From Certhia americana (taxonomy: Eukaryota; Chordata; Aves; Passeriformes; Certhiidae), in NCBI GenBank assembly GCA_018697195.1, contig CM031858.1, forward strand, positions 126,005,221-126,069,220: DNA of 64,000 bases, read 5' to 3'. Positions 27,526 through 38,614 of this stretch are shown piece by piece; positions within the stretch are counted from its first letter, which is position 1; the number at the start of each line of letters is the position of its first letter. A program made the translations under genes and the position numbers. The notes below the pieces were generated by a model, which was not told the DNA's origin, searched no databases, and saw only the letters and a list, made by a program, of their open reading frames with translations.

Positions 27526-30500
27526 ACCATCAACAATTAGTATTCCCAGAAGATTGCTTACATTATCTATAATATTAACTTTGGCAGACTGGTTCATTTT
27601 TTCATTGTTTCTTCCTTCTCTCCTCCCTCTCATTCTCAATCACAAAAATGGTCACCAAAACCCACTGGTTTCTCCTGGATTTATATTATTCTTTCTGAGT
27701 TGTACTGCAACTCTCTATCAGCACCACTATAACCAAGAATATATACTTCCTTTTTGAACGGTTAAGTAAGATAGGCTGTAGATGAGAGGAATATATGAAT
27801 AGAAATGCACTTCATTCCAACTTGCAGTCATGTTGCGGAATACAGAAAGGAAAAACTATTAGGCAAGTTTGAGAAAGTCTAGAAGAAAGCATATCTGGGC
27901 TACTTATTTACTTTTACCTTCTCTTGATATAGCTAATATCACCTAATTACCATTTTCTTGATACTGATTCAAAGCTCATCCTGGCTGTGCTAAATTATTG
28001 TTCCTACCAATTGCACTGCGGGTAACTTTCTAGGTGTTGGCTAAGAGCTAGAATTCCTGTAAATACCTATAATTCTATCTTGAGAAATTTTTCTGCTTAA
28101 AAACCTCTAAAAATATGGCTATCAATAATTGTTTTCTCCAAAGTTGTCTTGGTGCTTGTAGTTGCATTTCTCATGCATATCTTTCAGAAATGAAGAAAAA
28201 GTTCTAATGAAAAAATCCAAATTTTTCTGATATCCATTCCTCTCTACTGAGCAAGGCTGCTACTGAGAAAAATTGTTCCATGTTTAGAGTTTCAAAAGTC
28301 ACAGAAGGAGGAATTTTTCTTAAACTAAGTACTGGTGAAAAACAGTATATCCTCTAGAAATAACCTGTGGTGTTACTCCCTTTGTCATCATGTTCTGATT
28401 TGTGTTCTAAAAGAAATGAAAATTATCTAAAATTTTCCAATTAAGTTGCAAGGCATTTCTCAATTAGAATAGGAAAATATGGCCTTCAAAATTTACTTAT
28501 TTTGTTATTACTTCTTTGGTGTGATTAGGCATTTTACTTAATATATTTCTGGAGCTTTCTTTAAGCTTATACAGTTCAAAGTGTTTTCATTTGATGTGTG
28601 AACATGGGGAACTGGTTTAACCAGTGGGAATAAAAGAAACAGATACTAAAGTTACTGGGTTGGTGGGGAAAAGTGAAGTTACAAGGCAAGTGAGAACAGT
28701 TCTAGGATGGTTTTTTTAACAGTTATACTACAGCTTGCATAAGATTTTTTTTTTTTTCCCTCTGGAATGGAAACATTGCATATGTCAAAGTAAGCATGTT
28801 CAAATACAATCAGCAATAAAGTGCTTCTTTCTTTGACTGTTGCTACAATAGCAAATTTACCCATTACAGAGTGAGCACAATCTTGTCCCTTGTCTCTTTC
28901 AGAGAAAGGTGTATTTTCACAGAAAACAAGCTTTCTTGATACCTAAATTGGTAATGCTTTTGAACAGCATGGGCTTGCCTGTCTGAAGTGTTGGGAACTT
29001 ATAAGAAAATTTTGTGATCACTTGGGAGTTTCTGAAGATCAGACTATACCAGGTTCTTACATAAACAGTGTTTTCATGGACAATTTGTGATTTGGTTTTT
29101 ATTTTTTTTAATTGTAACTGGAACAGACACCGAAAATTTGCAGACCTCATTCTTTTGAGGGAGGTAGTGTTTGAGAAATCGTTGGCAAACAGAATATAGA
29201 TTGAATTGAGTACCAGTGGTCTTTGCAGCAATTACCCATCCAAAGGAGCTATCATATTTGAAGAATCTTGATATTTTTCAAGATTTATTCATGCTCAAAC
29301 TGCTGCTTCAATCTCAAAGAAAATAATGGGATTTTTTTGGGTGGTTTTGTACATCTTGTCTCCATTTGCTTGTAAAATACACAATTCGTATCTAACAAAA
29401 TAACTGAGAGTTATTGGCAGCTGCCAAAAAAAAGATTTAAAAAAACTTAAAATTCAGACACTTCAAAGACATTTAGCTGTAGAATTGTAAATGGTTCTAG
29501 GTATATAATTTCTGTTAAGAGCAATTGCGTTTTTATATTTCACAGTGACTGTATTTCAGGCTGGATTGTGCCTTTGGGCATTATCCTGTAATGGAAGTAA
29601 TTTGTGATGTAAACCAGAAGGAGGATCATTCCCAAGAACAGTTTTCCAGGCTTTCTCCCTGTTTGCTAGAGGGAAGGGAGTGTACTGCCTGAGTCATTCA
29701 CAAGATGCAAGGTGTTCAGAGAGCTGCAGCAGCGCAGAGATTTAGCTGTTTGAGAGAGCCAAACACAGAACCCCAACAATGCTAGTGCAGCTGCACTAAG
29801 AAAGGTGGAAAAATGGAAATCTGTCTAGATGGTCTCACAAGTTGATTTACTCAAAGGAGAGCAATGGGATGCTGTCTTAGAATATAAAACTTGACTAGTA
29901 GGAGATGAAGAAAATAAATTGTGATGGTGAAAAAGAGCTTGTATAGGATAAAAATAAGAGAAGATAAAGTAATAAATGCTATTCATAAAGCAAATATATT
30001 TTTTTTCAAAATTACTGGGCTCGAATTACCTGATGTAATTATAGAGTAAGTCTTCTTTTGTCTAGAAATTCTCTGCATTTATGAAGAGCAGTTGGGATAG
30101 CAGAGGTTAGAGTTAGACATGATCTATTACAAATCGTCTTTCCATTTGGAAAGTTAAAATGTATATAATTTTATTTGAAGGAGTTTTTTTAACCTGTATT
30201 TTGCCTTGAGCCTGACACTGAATGCTTAACACTCTTACATAATGTTTCCAATCCTCTCCAGGACAACACATGAATAAAACAACATACACAAAAATCCTCT
30301 AGCCTCCAGCCATACTGCTATGGACTGCAATCATGTCAGATCTCATTAACTAGCTAAAATTAGCTCTGGTTCATAACTGGAATGCAGGGTCAAAAAAAGA
30401 AATAGGATATGTGATGTAGGGGTACCTATATGCACTATGGATATATGTGCATTTCCTACATGCAAAGGTTTGTTTCTGAACAGTCGAATGCCAACCAAAA

Positions 30501-30824
30501 TTTCTTTTATTCAGGAAAATCATGGATTAAATTGTGTGTGCAAGCTTATTTCACCTCATAGTGAGCAACCATTATGATAAAGCCCAGCTGTATAGTCATA
30601 TACTTATTTGTTTATCTATCCTTGCCTTATGCAACACACACAAATAGTACTCAGAATACAAAACGATGCCCTGTAGTAAAGAATGTATGTAAAATATATA
30701 GTTCAGGTCTCATTCACATCTCTGGAAATTGACTGAACACCCGGGTGGTAAACTGACTTCTGACTCACACAGAAGTATATTATGGTTGCTGAATCACTTA
30801 AACTAAACTTTAAAAGATTAATAC

Positions 30825-30840
30825 TTTTTTTTTTTTTTTT
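30825..30840. repeat. Poly-T tract (T16)
   Basis: A simple homopolymer with no associated element recognised. Confidence 0.8.
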
Positions 30841-31198
30841 CATTTTATGTGCCCAGTTTGAGTACATGGGATCTGTTTCACAGAAGACAAAGCTCCTCTC
30901 TCCCATTGTTTCTACCAAAGACACGTTTTTCATTTTAGATTAACTTTTAAAAATGCCTCCAACTCCATTTCTCAAATTGCCAGAAATTCATGATGTTTTT
31001 TTTTTTCTCTCACATTTCAATCCTCTGTTCCACATATTCTTTTCTTCTTGAGTCACTATTTGTTCAGGCAAGGGCACATTTTCCAGTGTTGTGTCTGATT
31101 AACCATGTAAATGTGGTCTCAACTTTCAGTGCCATCTTCAACCATAAGTGCCAGCCATTAGACACTATTTAATTCTGGCTGATACAACACAATTAAAG

Positions 31199-31261
31199 CA
31201 AACAAACTAACAAACAAACTAACTAACAAACTAACTATCTAACTAACTAACTAACTAACAA
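31199..31261. repeat. (AACA/AACT)n tetranucleotide microsatellite
   Basis: An imperfect tandem array of AAAC, AACT and AACA units that resolves into five clean ACTA units at its right end. It carries no G over some 60 bases. Confidence 0.85.
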
Positions 31262-32445
31262 TACCCACATGTAAAAAAAAAGAAACAAGCTAAGAATAAA
31301 ACTACAACCCCCCCAAAAGTATGTTTTGAATTCTCTTTCAGTGTGAAGATTAAAGGATTGTCACATAGACAATGAATGAACAAGAACAGATGGTGTCAAC
31401 CAGTGAATTTGGTCATAAGCTGCCTTATCTTGCACTGTTCCCAGAATTACTTATTGCAAAACTCACAAATAAAGACATGCTTATTACAAGTTTTACTCTT
31501 AAAAGAACACATTAAAAGAGCAAATGGCAACCATTTTGAAATTAGGAAAGAGTTTGGGGTACCTAAAATTCTCTGTGATTTTTAATGCAGAAGTCACTTT
31601 TTATTTATGTATAGAAAATAGCATGTGAAAATAGTAGCTTAAGGACACAAAGCTCGTTGTTTGCTCTGTCCTCAGATCAGGATTGTTTCAAAAAGCACAG
31701 TATACACATGCCGGAAGATTGAATGTTACACATTAACAAAGCATTCAGTAGTTAAAAACTCTCTCTCAAAAAGCTCTCTCATCTGACAAAAGCAGGTAAA
31801 AAGGCTCCTTGAAAGTGTTTCCTATTTTTCATTCCATTTCCCTACATAGTGGGTGTATCCTTCAGGTACTTTATCTGTTCTCCTTTAAACAGAGCTGCCT
31901 TGCTATTATTCCTTCTGTCATTTATTACTGAACTTTTTAACCCTCATTCTGCTCAGACACTTGGAAATTTCAGATGAACAGGTGGTAAAAGAATTGAGTT
32001 ACCTCCACTGTACAGATGTCTTAAAAGCACTGTAAGAGTGGTAGAAGGACAAAAAGTACATATTTTTATTAAAATTAACAATACATCTGTCGAAAAACAA
32101 ATGAGGAAAACAATGATAGCACACAGAGAAAAACAGATGAATGAAACTTCTTTCTAAAGTAACATCCCATTTATCACATGAAATGAAGTGTACTTTACAA
32201 ATGTGAAGTAATTCAACTTGATATTGTCTAAGGTATAGCAATTTAAAATAAAGTCAACACATAAATGGATTTAAATGATGATAGTTAAATCTCTAGTAAT
32301 TTGAAAGTTTGAAAAATTACATTTTCTTTCTCTAACAGCTTAAAAAATTTAACAGTTGGCTAACTTCAATTCTTTCATTTAACAGTTATTGCCGGTCAAC
32401 TAATCTTCCCTTTACTGCTTTTGTGGTAGACATGAACAACATGTA

Positions 32446-32474
32446 CAAACAAACAAACAAACAAACAAAAAAAA
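32446..32474. repeat. (AAAC)n microsatellite
   Basis: Six perfect tandem AAAC-type units followed by a short A run. Confidence 0.85.
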
Positions 32475-34370
32475 CCCACCACAACCTTATAAACCTATAA
32501 TTACACTCAATGGTCTCAAAGGGATTGCGTACATATTAGCCATTAAATCAGGCTCAGGCAGCTGTATCTTCAAAAATGGACCATTAATTATTTTATCATG
32601 ATTTTTATTATTGCTGTTGCTATTTTTGCATCTGGTATATTATTTTAGCTGACTTCTGCCAGTGTAATAGGAGATACTAATAGCTGTTTGCACCTGTGTG
32701 CAACTTGAGCTCAGGCTCTCAGGCTGCTGAGTCATAGTGATGGATCTTTGCAAAGCCAGTACCTCAGTGCTGGACTCCAACTATTTGCTTACTACCTGCA
32801 AAGACAAGCTTCTTTATTTTAGGAAAGTGTAAATGCACTGAAAGTGATATAAAAATCCCAACTGTGTGTTTCTCCAATACCAGCTCCAGTAGAAAGGAAG
32901 GGAAATTGTCTAAGCAACGCATATATACAGCAGCAGCACTATGCTGAGAGCACAGAACTTCAATGAAGAATCAAGAAAAAGAGATTATAGGCAATTAGGT
33001 AATCTCAGAATATATTTATTTCTGCTCCTTTACGGAGGTGGTACCGTAAAGGCAGAGGAAAGGGATATGAAATACTGGGATTGCATGGCATGACTAAAGA
33101 CTAGCAAGCCCAGCATAAGTCATAGAGCATTGTCTGTGTAGTACAGTATTTTGGGAACCTTAGGAAGCAATTCTATGCTGGTGATCGAGTAGAAGTGTAG
33201 AAGCGCTGGTTCATATGCTTTTTGCCAAGAATTCTTTGCTGCTTTTGAAAACAACTCTTAATCATGCTGCAGTGGAACTCAGTTGCTGTTCTGCAGAAGA
33301 AAAAGTGTAAAAAAATGCCAGCAGACACCTTATATGCATGCATTGGTTGGCTGTCAAAATTCTCAAAGTGATCCTACTTTCCCTTCTTTTTGAACTGCAT
33401 TCTTTTACTGTATACTTTGTTGAGCATTGTTCATAACCAAGCAATGTGATGAACTTTCTCTTATTTTAGTCTAGCATCGAGTGTTCAACTGCTCTTGGAG
33501 GAAATTTCCAGCAGGAGTGGTCAGAAAGTAACAAGTAGGCACCAACGAATTAAAGCTTCCTGGGATTCTGTGAAAACAGCATTATTCTAAGCTCTTGCTT
33601 GCTTGTTACCTATTCCAAACACTCCTGCCAAACCTCTTGCACCTCTTACCTGCTAGTGCTTACTTTATCTTAATGGATTATAAGGGGAAAAGTGACAGAA
33701 GTATACTTTGGTGATTCCATAGGTAAAGCTAAGGTTAAGTTTTTATGAACCAGTTAATTTTCACAATATTTACAATGCTAGCTATAGGAGGAAGTAATTT
33801 ATTTACATTTTCTGATCCCCTCAGCACTGTTCTAGACCCAGTCTGGAAACTGCCCCTAAGCCCTGAACTTTTCAGTATTTACATACAAATTAGCCAAGTG
33901 CATCACTTTTTAATTCACTCACAGAATAACCAGTCAATACATACAATTGAGAAGAAAAACATACATATTTGCAAGTTTACCTGATTTCTAGTTCTTGGAA
34001 CCTACTGAACATATCATACATGAAATATATTGTCCAAAATGTACATGTTCTGATCCTCTATATGTGTCAACAAATAATTTATGGGTCATATCTAATGTAG
34101 AATTTTGGATTATTAAAACACCATCCTTTAACTTTTGTTGTTATTTCAGGAAGACATATGTGCTCGAAAGTATGTAAATAGCAATGGAAACTTAAAAGCA
34201 ACAACAAAATAGAATTGTTATTTAGGCCTTGATTCTGCAAATATGTTTTGATGTTAAATATAATTTTTAAAAAGCCTTAGTCATTTAACTGTATTTATAC
34301 ATGCAGTACCTAGAGCTATGCAAAACTGAAGTGCACCAACCAAATACACCGCCCACACCTGAAATCTCGA

Positions 34371-34395
34371 CATGATAGTTTGTGATACTATCATG
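34371..34395. repeat. Inverted repeat, 9-base arms
   Basis: CATGATAGT (34371-34379) and ACTATCATG (34387-34395) are exact complements around a 7-base spacer. It could form a small hairpin. No function is assigned. Confidence 0.55.
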
Positions 34396-34864
34396 ACAAT
34401 ATGAATGAATTTATTGTTATATGTACATGCAACTAGGTACAGTTAAGTTGGTTAGTTTCCACACTAAAAGTTCCAATTTCTTGTAATTTTTTTTTTATTT
34501 TTAAGGACTTCCTTTAGTTTGCTTTTTTGTTTGTTTTAAACCTTCGCAGATGTACAGCTCTGCTCCTTGGAGCAAAACACAGCAGGGGTAGAAAATTATG
34601 AAATGCCAAAACAAGCCCAGTGCCAAAATAAAAAGCAAGCAAGAAACCATAACTGGTTATATATATCTTTAAACTTTGGCCAGTGTTCTTTTTATACTTC
34701 GTAAAAGAAGTTGAGAGCAAAGAAGAAAGGGAGCATTTCTTTTCATTTTCTGGAAACACTGGGGAAGAGATACAGGACACGAAAGAAAGAAAGAAATGGT
34801 CGGGGCAAGGGAAAAACCTTTGTGTAAGGATGCGAAGAAGGCAGGCTGGTGCCCTCACCAGTCT

Positions 34865-34898
34865 CTTATATAGCAGGGCATCCTCTGACTGGTCAGAG
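34865..34898 (-). promoter_or_regulatory. Candidate TATA-type core promoter on the minus strand
   Basis: Read on the minus strand, a TATA-like box GCTATATAAGAG lies at about 34865-34876. About 10 bases upstream of it is a perfect 7-base-arm palindrome, CTCTGAC-CA-GTCAGAG (34883-34898). It sits at the left shoulder of the CpG island. A TATA box would place initiation near 34835-34845, heading left, away from the island. No exon could be recognised to the left, so this is only a candidate divergent or alternative promoter. A 114-codon minus-strand frame starts at 34858, too close to the TATA box to be downstream of its expected start site, and is not proposed as a gene. Confidence 0.25.
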
Positions 34899-35939
34899 TA
34901 ATTTTTGTAGAGTAATAACCTTATTGTATCTCTTGCCTCCTAACCCGGATGAAAAGAGACGGGTTCTAAAATAGGAAAAAACAAAAGGGTGTGTGAAGAA
35001 GGGGGAAGGAGGGAGTAGTGTAGTATTGGAAAACACGGGCTGGACTGCTTCATCACAGTGTCTGGTTTACAGATGCGCACTTCTATTCCTCTGTTACTTT
35101 ATCTCTTGTGGCTCTTCCTTCTACTGCTGAAGCAGTAAATAAGTACGTTCGTGGGTGATTGTTAGCTGTGAACGTTTTGGGGGCCAGTAAAGTGAGGACA
35201 CAGCCGAGGCGGCGGGTTGTGGCCTGGCAATGCTGCGCAGGTTTTGCTTTCAGCTGAAGCCGGAGCAAATCTGCTCTTAAACCCCAGCCGCCGCTCACTG
35301 CGACTGCTGCGTTTGTTAATAAGGAGACAAGCGAGGAGAGCTAAAAAGGGAAAAGCAAGCGTCTTGAGGGAACTCTCAGCAACAGTAGCACACAATCTCC
35401 TCCAGTGAATTTTTTGTACGCTAACGGAAAAGGGAAAGAGAGCTGCCATCCGGCCAGCCACGGAGCTGCTTCAGGGCCGCGCATGAGTGCGGAAGGGCTC
35501 GACCCTCACCACTTCCAGCACTGCGGGCAGCTGCGGGCTGTGGTGCCGTGGGAGGCTGCACGCCCGGGGTCACCCCGGCCGGAGCGCGCTGCCCTGCGGG
35601 CTGCTCTCGGGAGCGGACCCAGCAGCGAATGGCCCCCTCCGAAAACACTTAATTCCCACCTCGGACAGTAACTTTGTGATGGGAAGCATCAGCCCCGCCG
35701 CTGGAAGGACGGGAGGAGCGAGAAGCCGTGCAGCTGGGCAGAGGCCCGGAAACAGAAGCAGTAACGGATGGGACCCGTGGTACCTGTCCTCCCCCCGCGG
35801 CACATGTGAACCGCTCTCCGGAGGAAGCCGGAGCAGCGCTGCTCAGACATGACTGGGCGCACAGTAACTGCAACCCCGGCGCTAGGCACGCTAGCACCCC
35901 TGGCTGTGCGCACACCGGAGCAGGAGTGGCACAGGGGAA

Positions 35940-35968
35940 CCCCCCCCCCCCCCCCCCCGCCTCCCCCC
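35940..35968 (-). other. C19 homopolymer with G-quadruplex potential on the minus strand
   Basis: Nineteen consecutive C (35940-35958) are followed by GCC, T and six more C. The minus strand thus carries tracts of G6, G2 and G19, enough to form several alternative G-quadruplexes, with an i-motif possible on the plus strand. It lies inside the CpG island about 650 bases before the gap. Confidence 0.7.
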
Positions 35969-36403
35969 GTTGCACCGGCAGCAGCGGTGCCGTGGAGCTG
36001 GCGTGACAACAGGGGATGCCCCTGCCTGCCTTGTCTGCCTGCCGGGTACTCCGCGCCCCCACGCTGAGGTGAAGCTGCGGGAGGGGCACCCCCGCACACA
36101 CAGAGGAATCAGGGCTGGCATCCCGCGCAGACTGCTAGCCGAGAGACGGGCTACCCCTGCCGTGCGCGCACACGCGGTACCCCGCGAGCAGTCCTCCATC
36201 CCCCGCCGGATCGGCGGGAGGGGTGACCCGGGCGCACACGCCTCGGAGCCCGGTGCTGCACCGGGGCCGCCGCCGGGGGCACCTCACCCCTCACCCGGGC
36301 AAACCCCGGCGCTGCGCTCCGCTCCGCCCGCCGCCGGCCCCACTCCCGGGGGCGAGCGGCACTGCAGCGGCGGGGCCGGCGGCGCCGCGGCCGGAGGGCA
36401 ACA

Positions 36404-36416
36404 GGCGGGCGGGCGG
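36404..36416 (+). promoter_or_regulatory. Tandem GC boxes (Sp1/KLF-type sites)
   Basis: GGCGGGCGGGCGG contains overlapping matches to the GGGCGG core bound by Sp1 and KLF factors. A complementary CCCCGCCCGC lies at about 36488-36497. Such sites are common in CpG-island promoters; occupancy cannot be inferred. Confidence 0.45.
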
Positions 36417-36535
36417 TGTCAGGAGATAACTTCGCTCAGCGCCGGCGAGCAAGTTGCGCTGCCGCGCAGGACGCGCCCGCCTCCGCACCCCGCCCGCGCG
36501 GCCGGCAGCGTGCCCGCGCTCGGCGGCAGCGAGGG

Positions 36536-36564
36536 AGCGGAGCGGAGCGGAGCGGAGCGGAGCG
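36536..36564. repeat. (AGCGG)n pentanucleotide tandem repeat
   Basis: Five perfect AGCGG units plus a partial sixth, directly in the CpG island and 50 bases from the gap. G+C-rich short tandem repeats of this sort in promoters are often length-variable and hard to sequence. Confidence 0.85.
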
Positions 36565-36613
36565 TGTCTGAGCGCGGCGGAGAGCGGCACCTGCCGAGGG
36601 CAGCGGCGGCGCG

Positions 36614-37388
36614 NNNNNNNNNNNNNNNNNNNNNNNNNNNNNNNNNNNNNNNNNNNNNNNNNNNNNNNNNNNNNNNNNNNNNNNNNNNNNNNNNNNNNNN
36701 NNNNNNNNNNNNNNNNNNNNNNNNNNNNNNNNNNNNNNNNNNNNNNNNNNNNNNNNNNNNNNNNNNNNNNNNNNNNNNNNNNNNNNNNNNNNNNNNNNNN
36801 NNNNNNNNNNNNNNNNNNNNNNNNNNNNNNNNNNNNNNNNNNNNNNNNNNNNNNNNNNNNNNNNNNNNNNNNNNNNNNNNNNNNNNNNNNNNNNNNNNNN
36901 NNNNNNNNNNNNNNNNNNNNNNNNNNNNNNNNNNNNNNNNNNNNNNNNNNNNNNNNNNNNNNNNNNNNNNNNNNNNNNNNNNNNNNNNNNNNNNNNNNNN
37001 NNNNNNNNNNNNNNNNNNNNNNNNNNNNNNNNNNNNNNNNNNNNNNNNNNNNNNNNNNNNNNNNNNNNNNNNNNNNNNNNNNNNNNNNNNNNNNNNNNNN
37101 NNNNNNNNNNNNNNNNNNNNNNNNNNNNNNNNNNNNNNNNNNNNNNNNNNNNNNNNNNNNNNNNNNNNNNNNNNNNNNNNNNNNNNNNNNNNNNNNNNNN
37201 NNNNNNNNNNNNNNNNNNNNNNNNNNNNNNNNNNNNNNNNNNNNNNNNNNNNNNNNNNNNNNNNNNNNNNNNNNNNNNNNNNNNNNNNNNNNNNNNNNNN
37301 NNNNNNNNNNNNNNNNNNNNNNNNNNNNNNNNNNNNNNNNNNNNNNNNNNNNNNNNNNNNNNNNNNNNNNNNNNNNNNNNNNNNNNNN
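36614..37388. other. Assembly gap (775 N)
   Basis: A run of 775 undetermined bases between G+C-rich sequence on the left and a long T run on the right. The length is not a round number, which suggests an estimated or read-supported size, not a default placeholder. The core of the promoter and a first exon may lie inside. Confidence 0.99.

Positions 37389-37435
<47 letters not shown>
37389..37435. repeat. T47 homopolymer at gap edge
   Basis: Forty-seven T in a row immediately after the gap. It is by far the longest homopolymer in the window. The length may be inflated or uncertain, since assemblers and polymerases slip at such tracts. Confidence 0.9.
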
Positions 37436-37922
37436 CTTCCTCTTTGATTATTGTTTAAATGGATTTGATCTTTTGCTGATGACAAGTTTTTTTCCTAGCA
37501 TGCGATGGTTACTAAACTGTGAGCAAAAGGTGCTGCTGGGGCCGGGAGTCACTGGGAATGAAAAATGATAATATTAATAATACAGACTTGCCAGTCCAGC
37601 AACAACTGATATACATTTAGTAGCTATATATCTATATATGCAACTGGTTTTGTTGTGGCACAGAAAAGCAATGTGAAATATGATGCTTATTTTTTAAAGA
37701 TAAGAGAAAAGGCATGTTTCTAACTCTTTTTGCAGAGGATTTTTTTCTGGTGTTGTTTTATTTTTATTTTTAGGTGTTTTTTTAAGGGCTTTTTTTTTTT
37801 CCATAAAGAGATGGGAATTGCAAATGCATTTTACAGCAGTGTTTACACAGAGTTTGTAATCTTGCAATACTGGTGGAAGCCACAGAGCAAGATGTTAATT
37901 TTATTATTTTTGTTACGGTTTC

Positions 37923-37956
37923 TTTTTTTTTTTTTTTTTTTTTTCTTTTTCTTTTT
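37923..37956. repeat. T-rich homopolymer tract (T22 plus two interrupted T5 runs)
   Basis: Twenty-two T followed by C, five T, C and five T. Together with the T47 run and the T16 run at 38391, it makes the 1 kb right of the gap unusually T-homopolymer-rich. Confidence 0.85.
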
Positions 37957-38241
37957 AACAATGCAACCAGCAGGGTTTTTGCTTTTCCTCCTCTTCAGTT
38001 TTTGATGCCTGCTTATAATGTGAAACTTTTCTTGCAGCATGTTGCAGTTATCATTTTTAAATACTTTTTTTTCCTCCCTCAAGATAACAAAGCAAAAGAG
38101 AATGCCAAAGAGATGATCCTTACTTTTGCACATTTTGCACCTTCACTTTTTATTCTTTTGCCAGCAGTGTTTTATGATGGTTATTGTTATCATGATGATG
38201 ATGATAGATATATACATATATACAAATAAATACATTTTCAA

Positions 38242-38321
38242 ATGATGGCAGTGGAAGGTTTTCCTGGAGAATGAAGTGCGGTTTGGTTTCCTTGTCAACG
38301 GAAGATGAAGTGAACAACTGA
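38242..38321 (+). other. Two overlapping upstream-type mini-ORFs
   Basis: An 11-codon frame including stop (38242-38274, MMAVEGFPGE) ends in TGA that overlaps the ATG of a 17-codon frame (38271-38321, MKCGLVSLSTEDEVNN) in an ATGA stop-start junction. Both finish just before the candidate splice donor. If this segment is a 5' leader, they would be uORFs that could restrain translation of the main frame. Neither peptide is recognised, and coding status is unproven. Confidence 0.25.
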
Positions 38322-38390
38322 ACATCTCCCCAGTGCAGGTACTTCATCTCCTTGTAGGCGTTTCCACACTGTGTAAATTACGTTGTGAGA

Positions 38391-38406
38391 TTTTTTTTTT
38401 TTTTTT
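38391..38406. repeat. Poly-T tract (T16)
   Basis: A simple homopolymer 53 bases after the candidate splice donor. Confidence 0.8.
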
Positions 38407-38590
38407 AAAGAAATCTCCTTCCACCCCTTTCTAAAGGTGTCTGTGCAATACCCATGAGGACTGGACTGAATACCTCTGCCTTGTGATTGCTTGGATGTGT
38501 GCAAAATATTGCACTAATTGAGCCTAGGTCGGTTAAAGCTGAAGAGAGGTGTTTTATGTACTGTGCTAGATAGGGGGAAGGCAGGTGGAG

Positions 38591-38614
38591 AAAAAAAAAA
38601 AAAAAAAAAAAAAA
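38591..38614. repeat. Poly-A tract (A24)
   Basis: Twenty-four consecutive A. No AATAAA or transposon body lies just to its left, so it is not called a retroposon tail. Confidence 0.85.

Larger units (their letters stand above)
22498..34640. other. A+T-rich non-coding stretch, no gene seen
   Basis: No exon or RNA gene is supported. Open frames reach only about 104 codons and lack family resemblance. The stretch holds a G-poor segment (25560-26345), TTTA and AAAC/ACTA microsatellites, T runs, and a few short hairpins. G+C content rises only at the right edge, towards the CpG island. Confidence 0.7.
35200..36613. promoter_or_regulatory. Large CpG island, probable gene promoter (truncated by gap)
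   Basis: Composition changes from A+T-rich to strongly G+C-rich. The shoulder begins near 35200, and the dense part runs from about 35440 to the gap. In 36481-36540 there are 13 CpG dinucleotides in 60 bases, while most of the window outside the island has none or one in the same length. GC boxes (tandem GGCGG) are seen at 36404-36416. In birds a CpG island of this size and isolation normally marks the promoter of a housekeeping or developmental gene. The right boundary is unknown because it runs into unsequenced bases. Transcription direction is not proven. The non-coding, 5'-UTR-like sequence to the right favours the plus strand. Several long frames cross the island on both strands, but G+C-rich DNA lacks stop codons and these are not evidence of coding. 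Confidence 0.85.
37436..38338 (+). other. Candidate non-coding first exon / 5' leader of an unidentified gene
   Basis: Sequence between the gap and a splice-donor consensus (CCAGTGCAG|GTACTTC, junction after 38338). It lies immediately downstream of the CpG island, where a 5' UTR is expected. It has no long frame but contains several short ATG-initiated frames, typical of long 5' leaders. Internal acceptor-like sites (TTTTTTTCCTAG near 37498 and CTCTTTTTGCAG near 37735) raise the alternative that only part of it is exonic. Its inclusion in any transcript is inference; RNA evidence is absent. The gene is not recognised. Confidence 0.3.

Noticed and set aside
35162..35461. 99-codon minus-strand frame at the island edge
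   Set aside because: G+C-rich DNA with few stops; no family recognised and other frames overlap it.
35970..37568. 532-codon frame through the CpG island
   Set aside because: Most of it is translated unknown bases and the T47 run (poly-Phe). It is an artefact of the gap.
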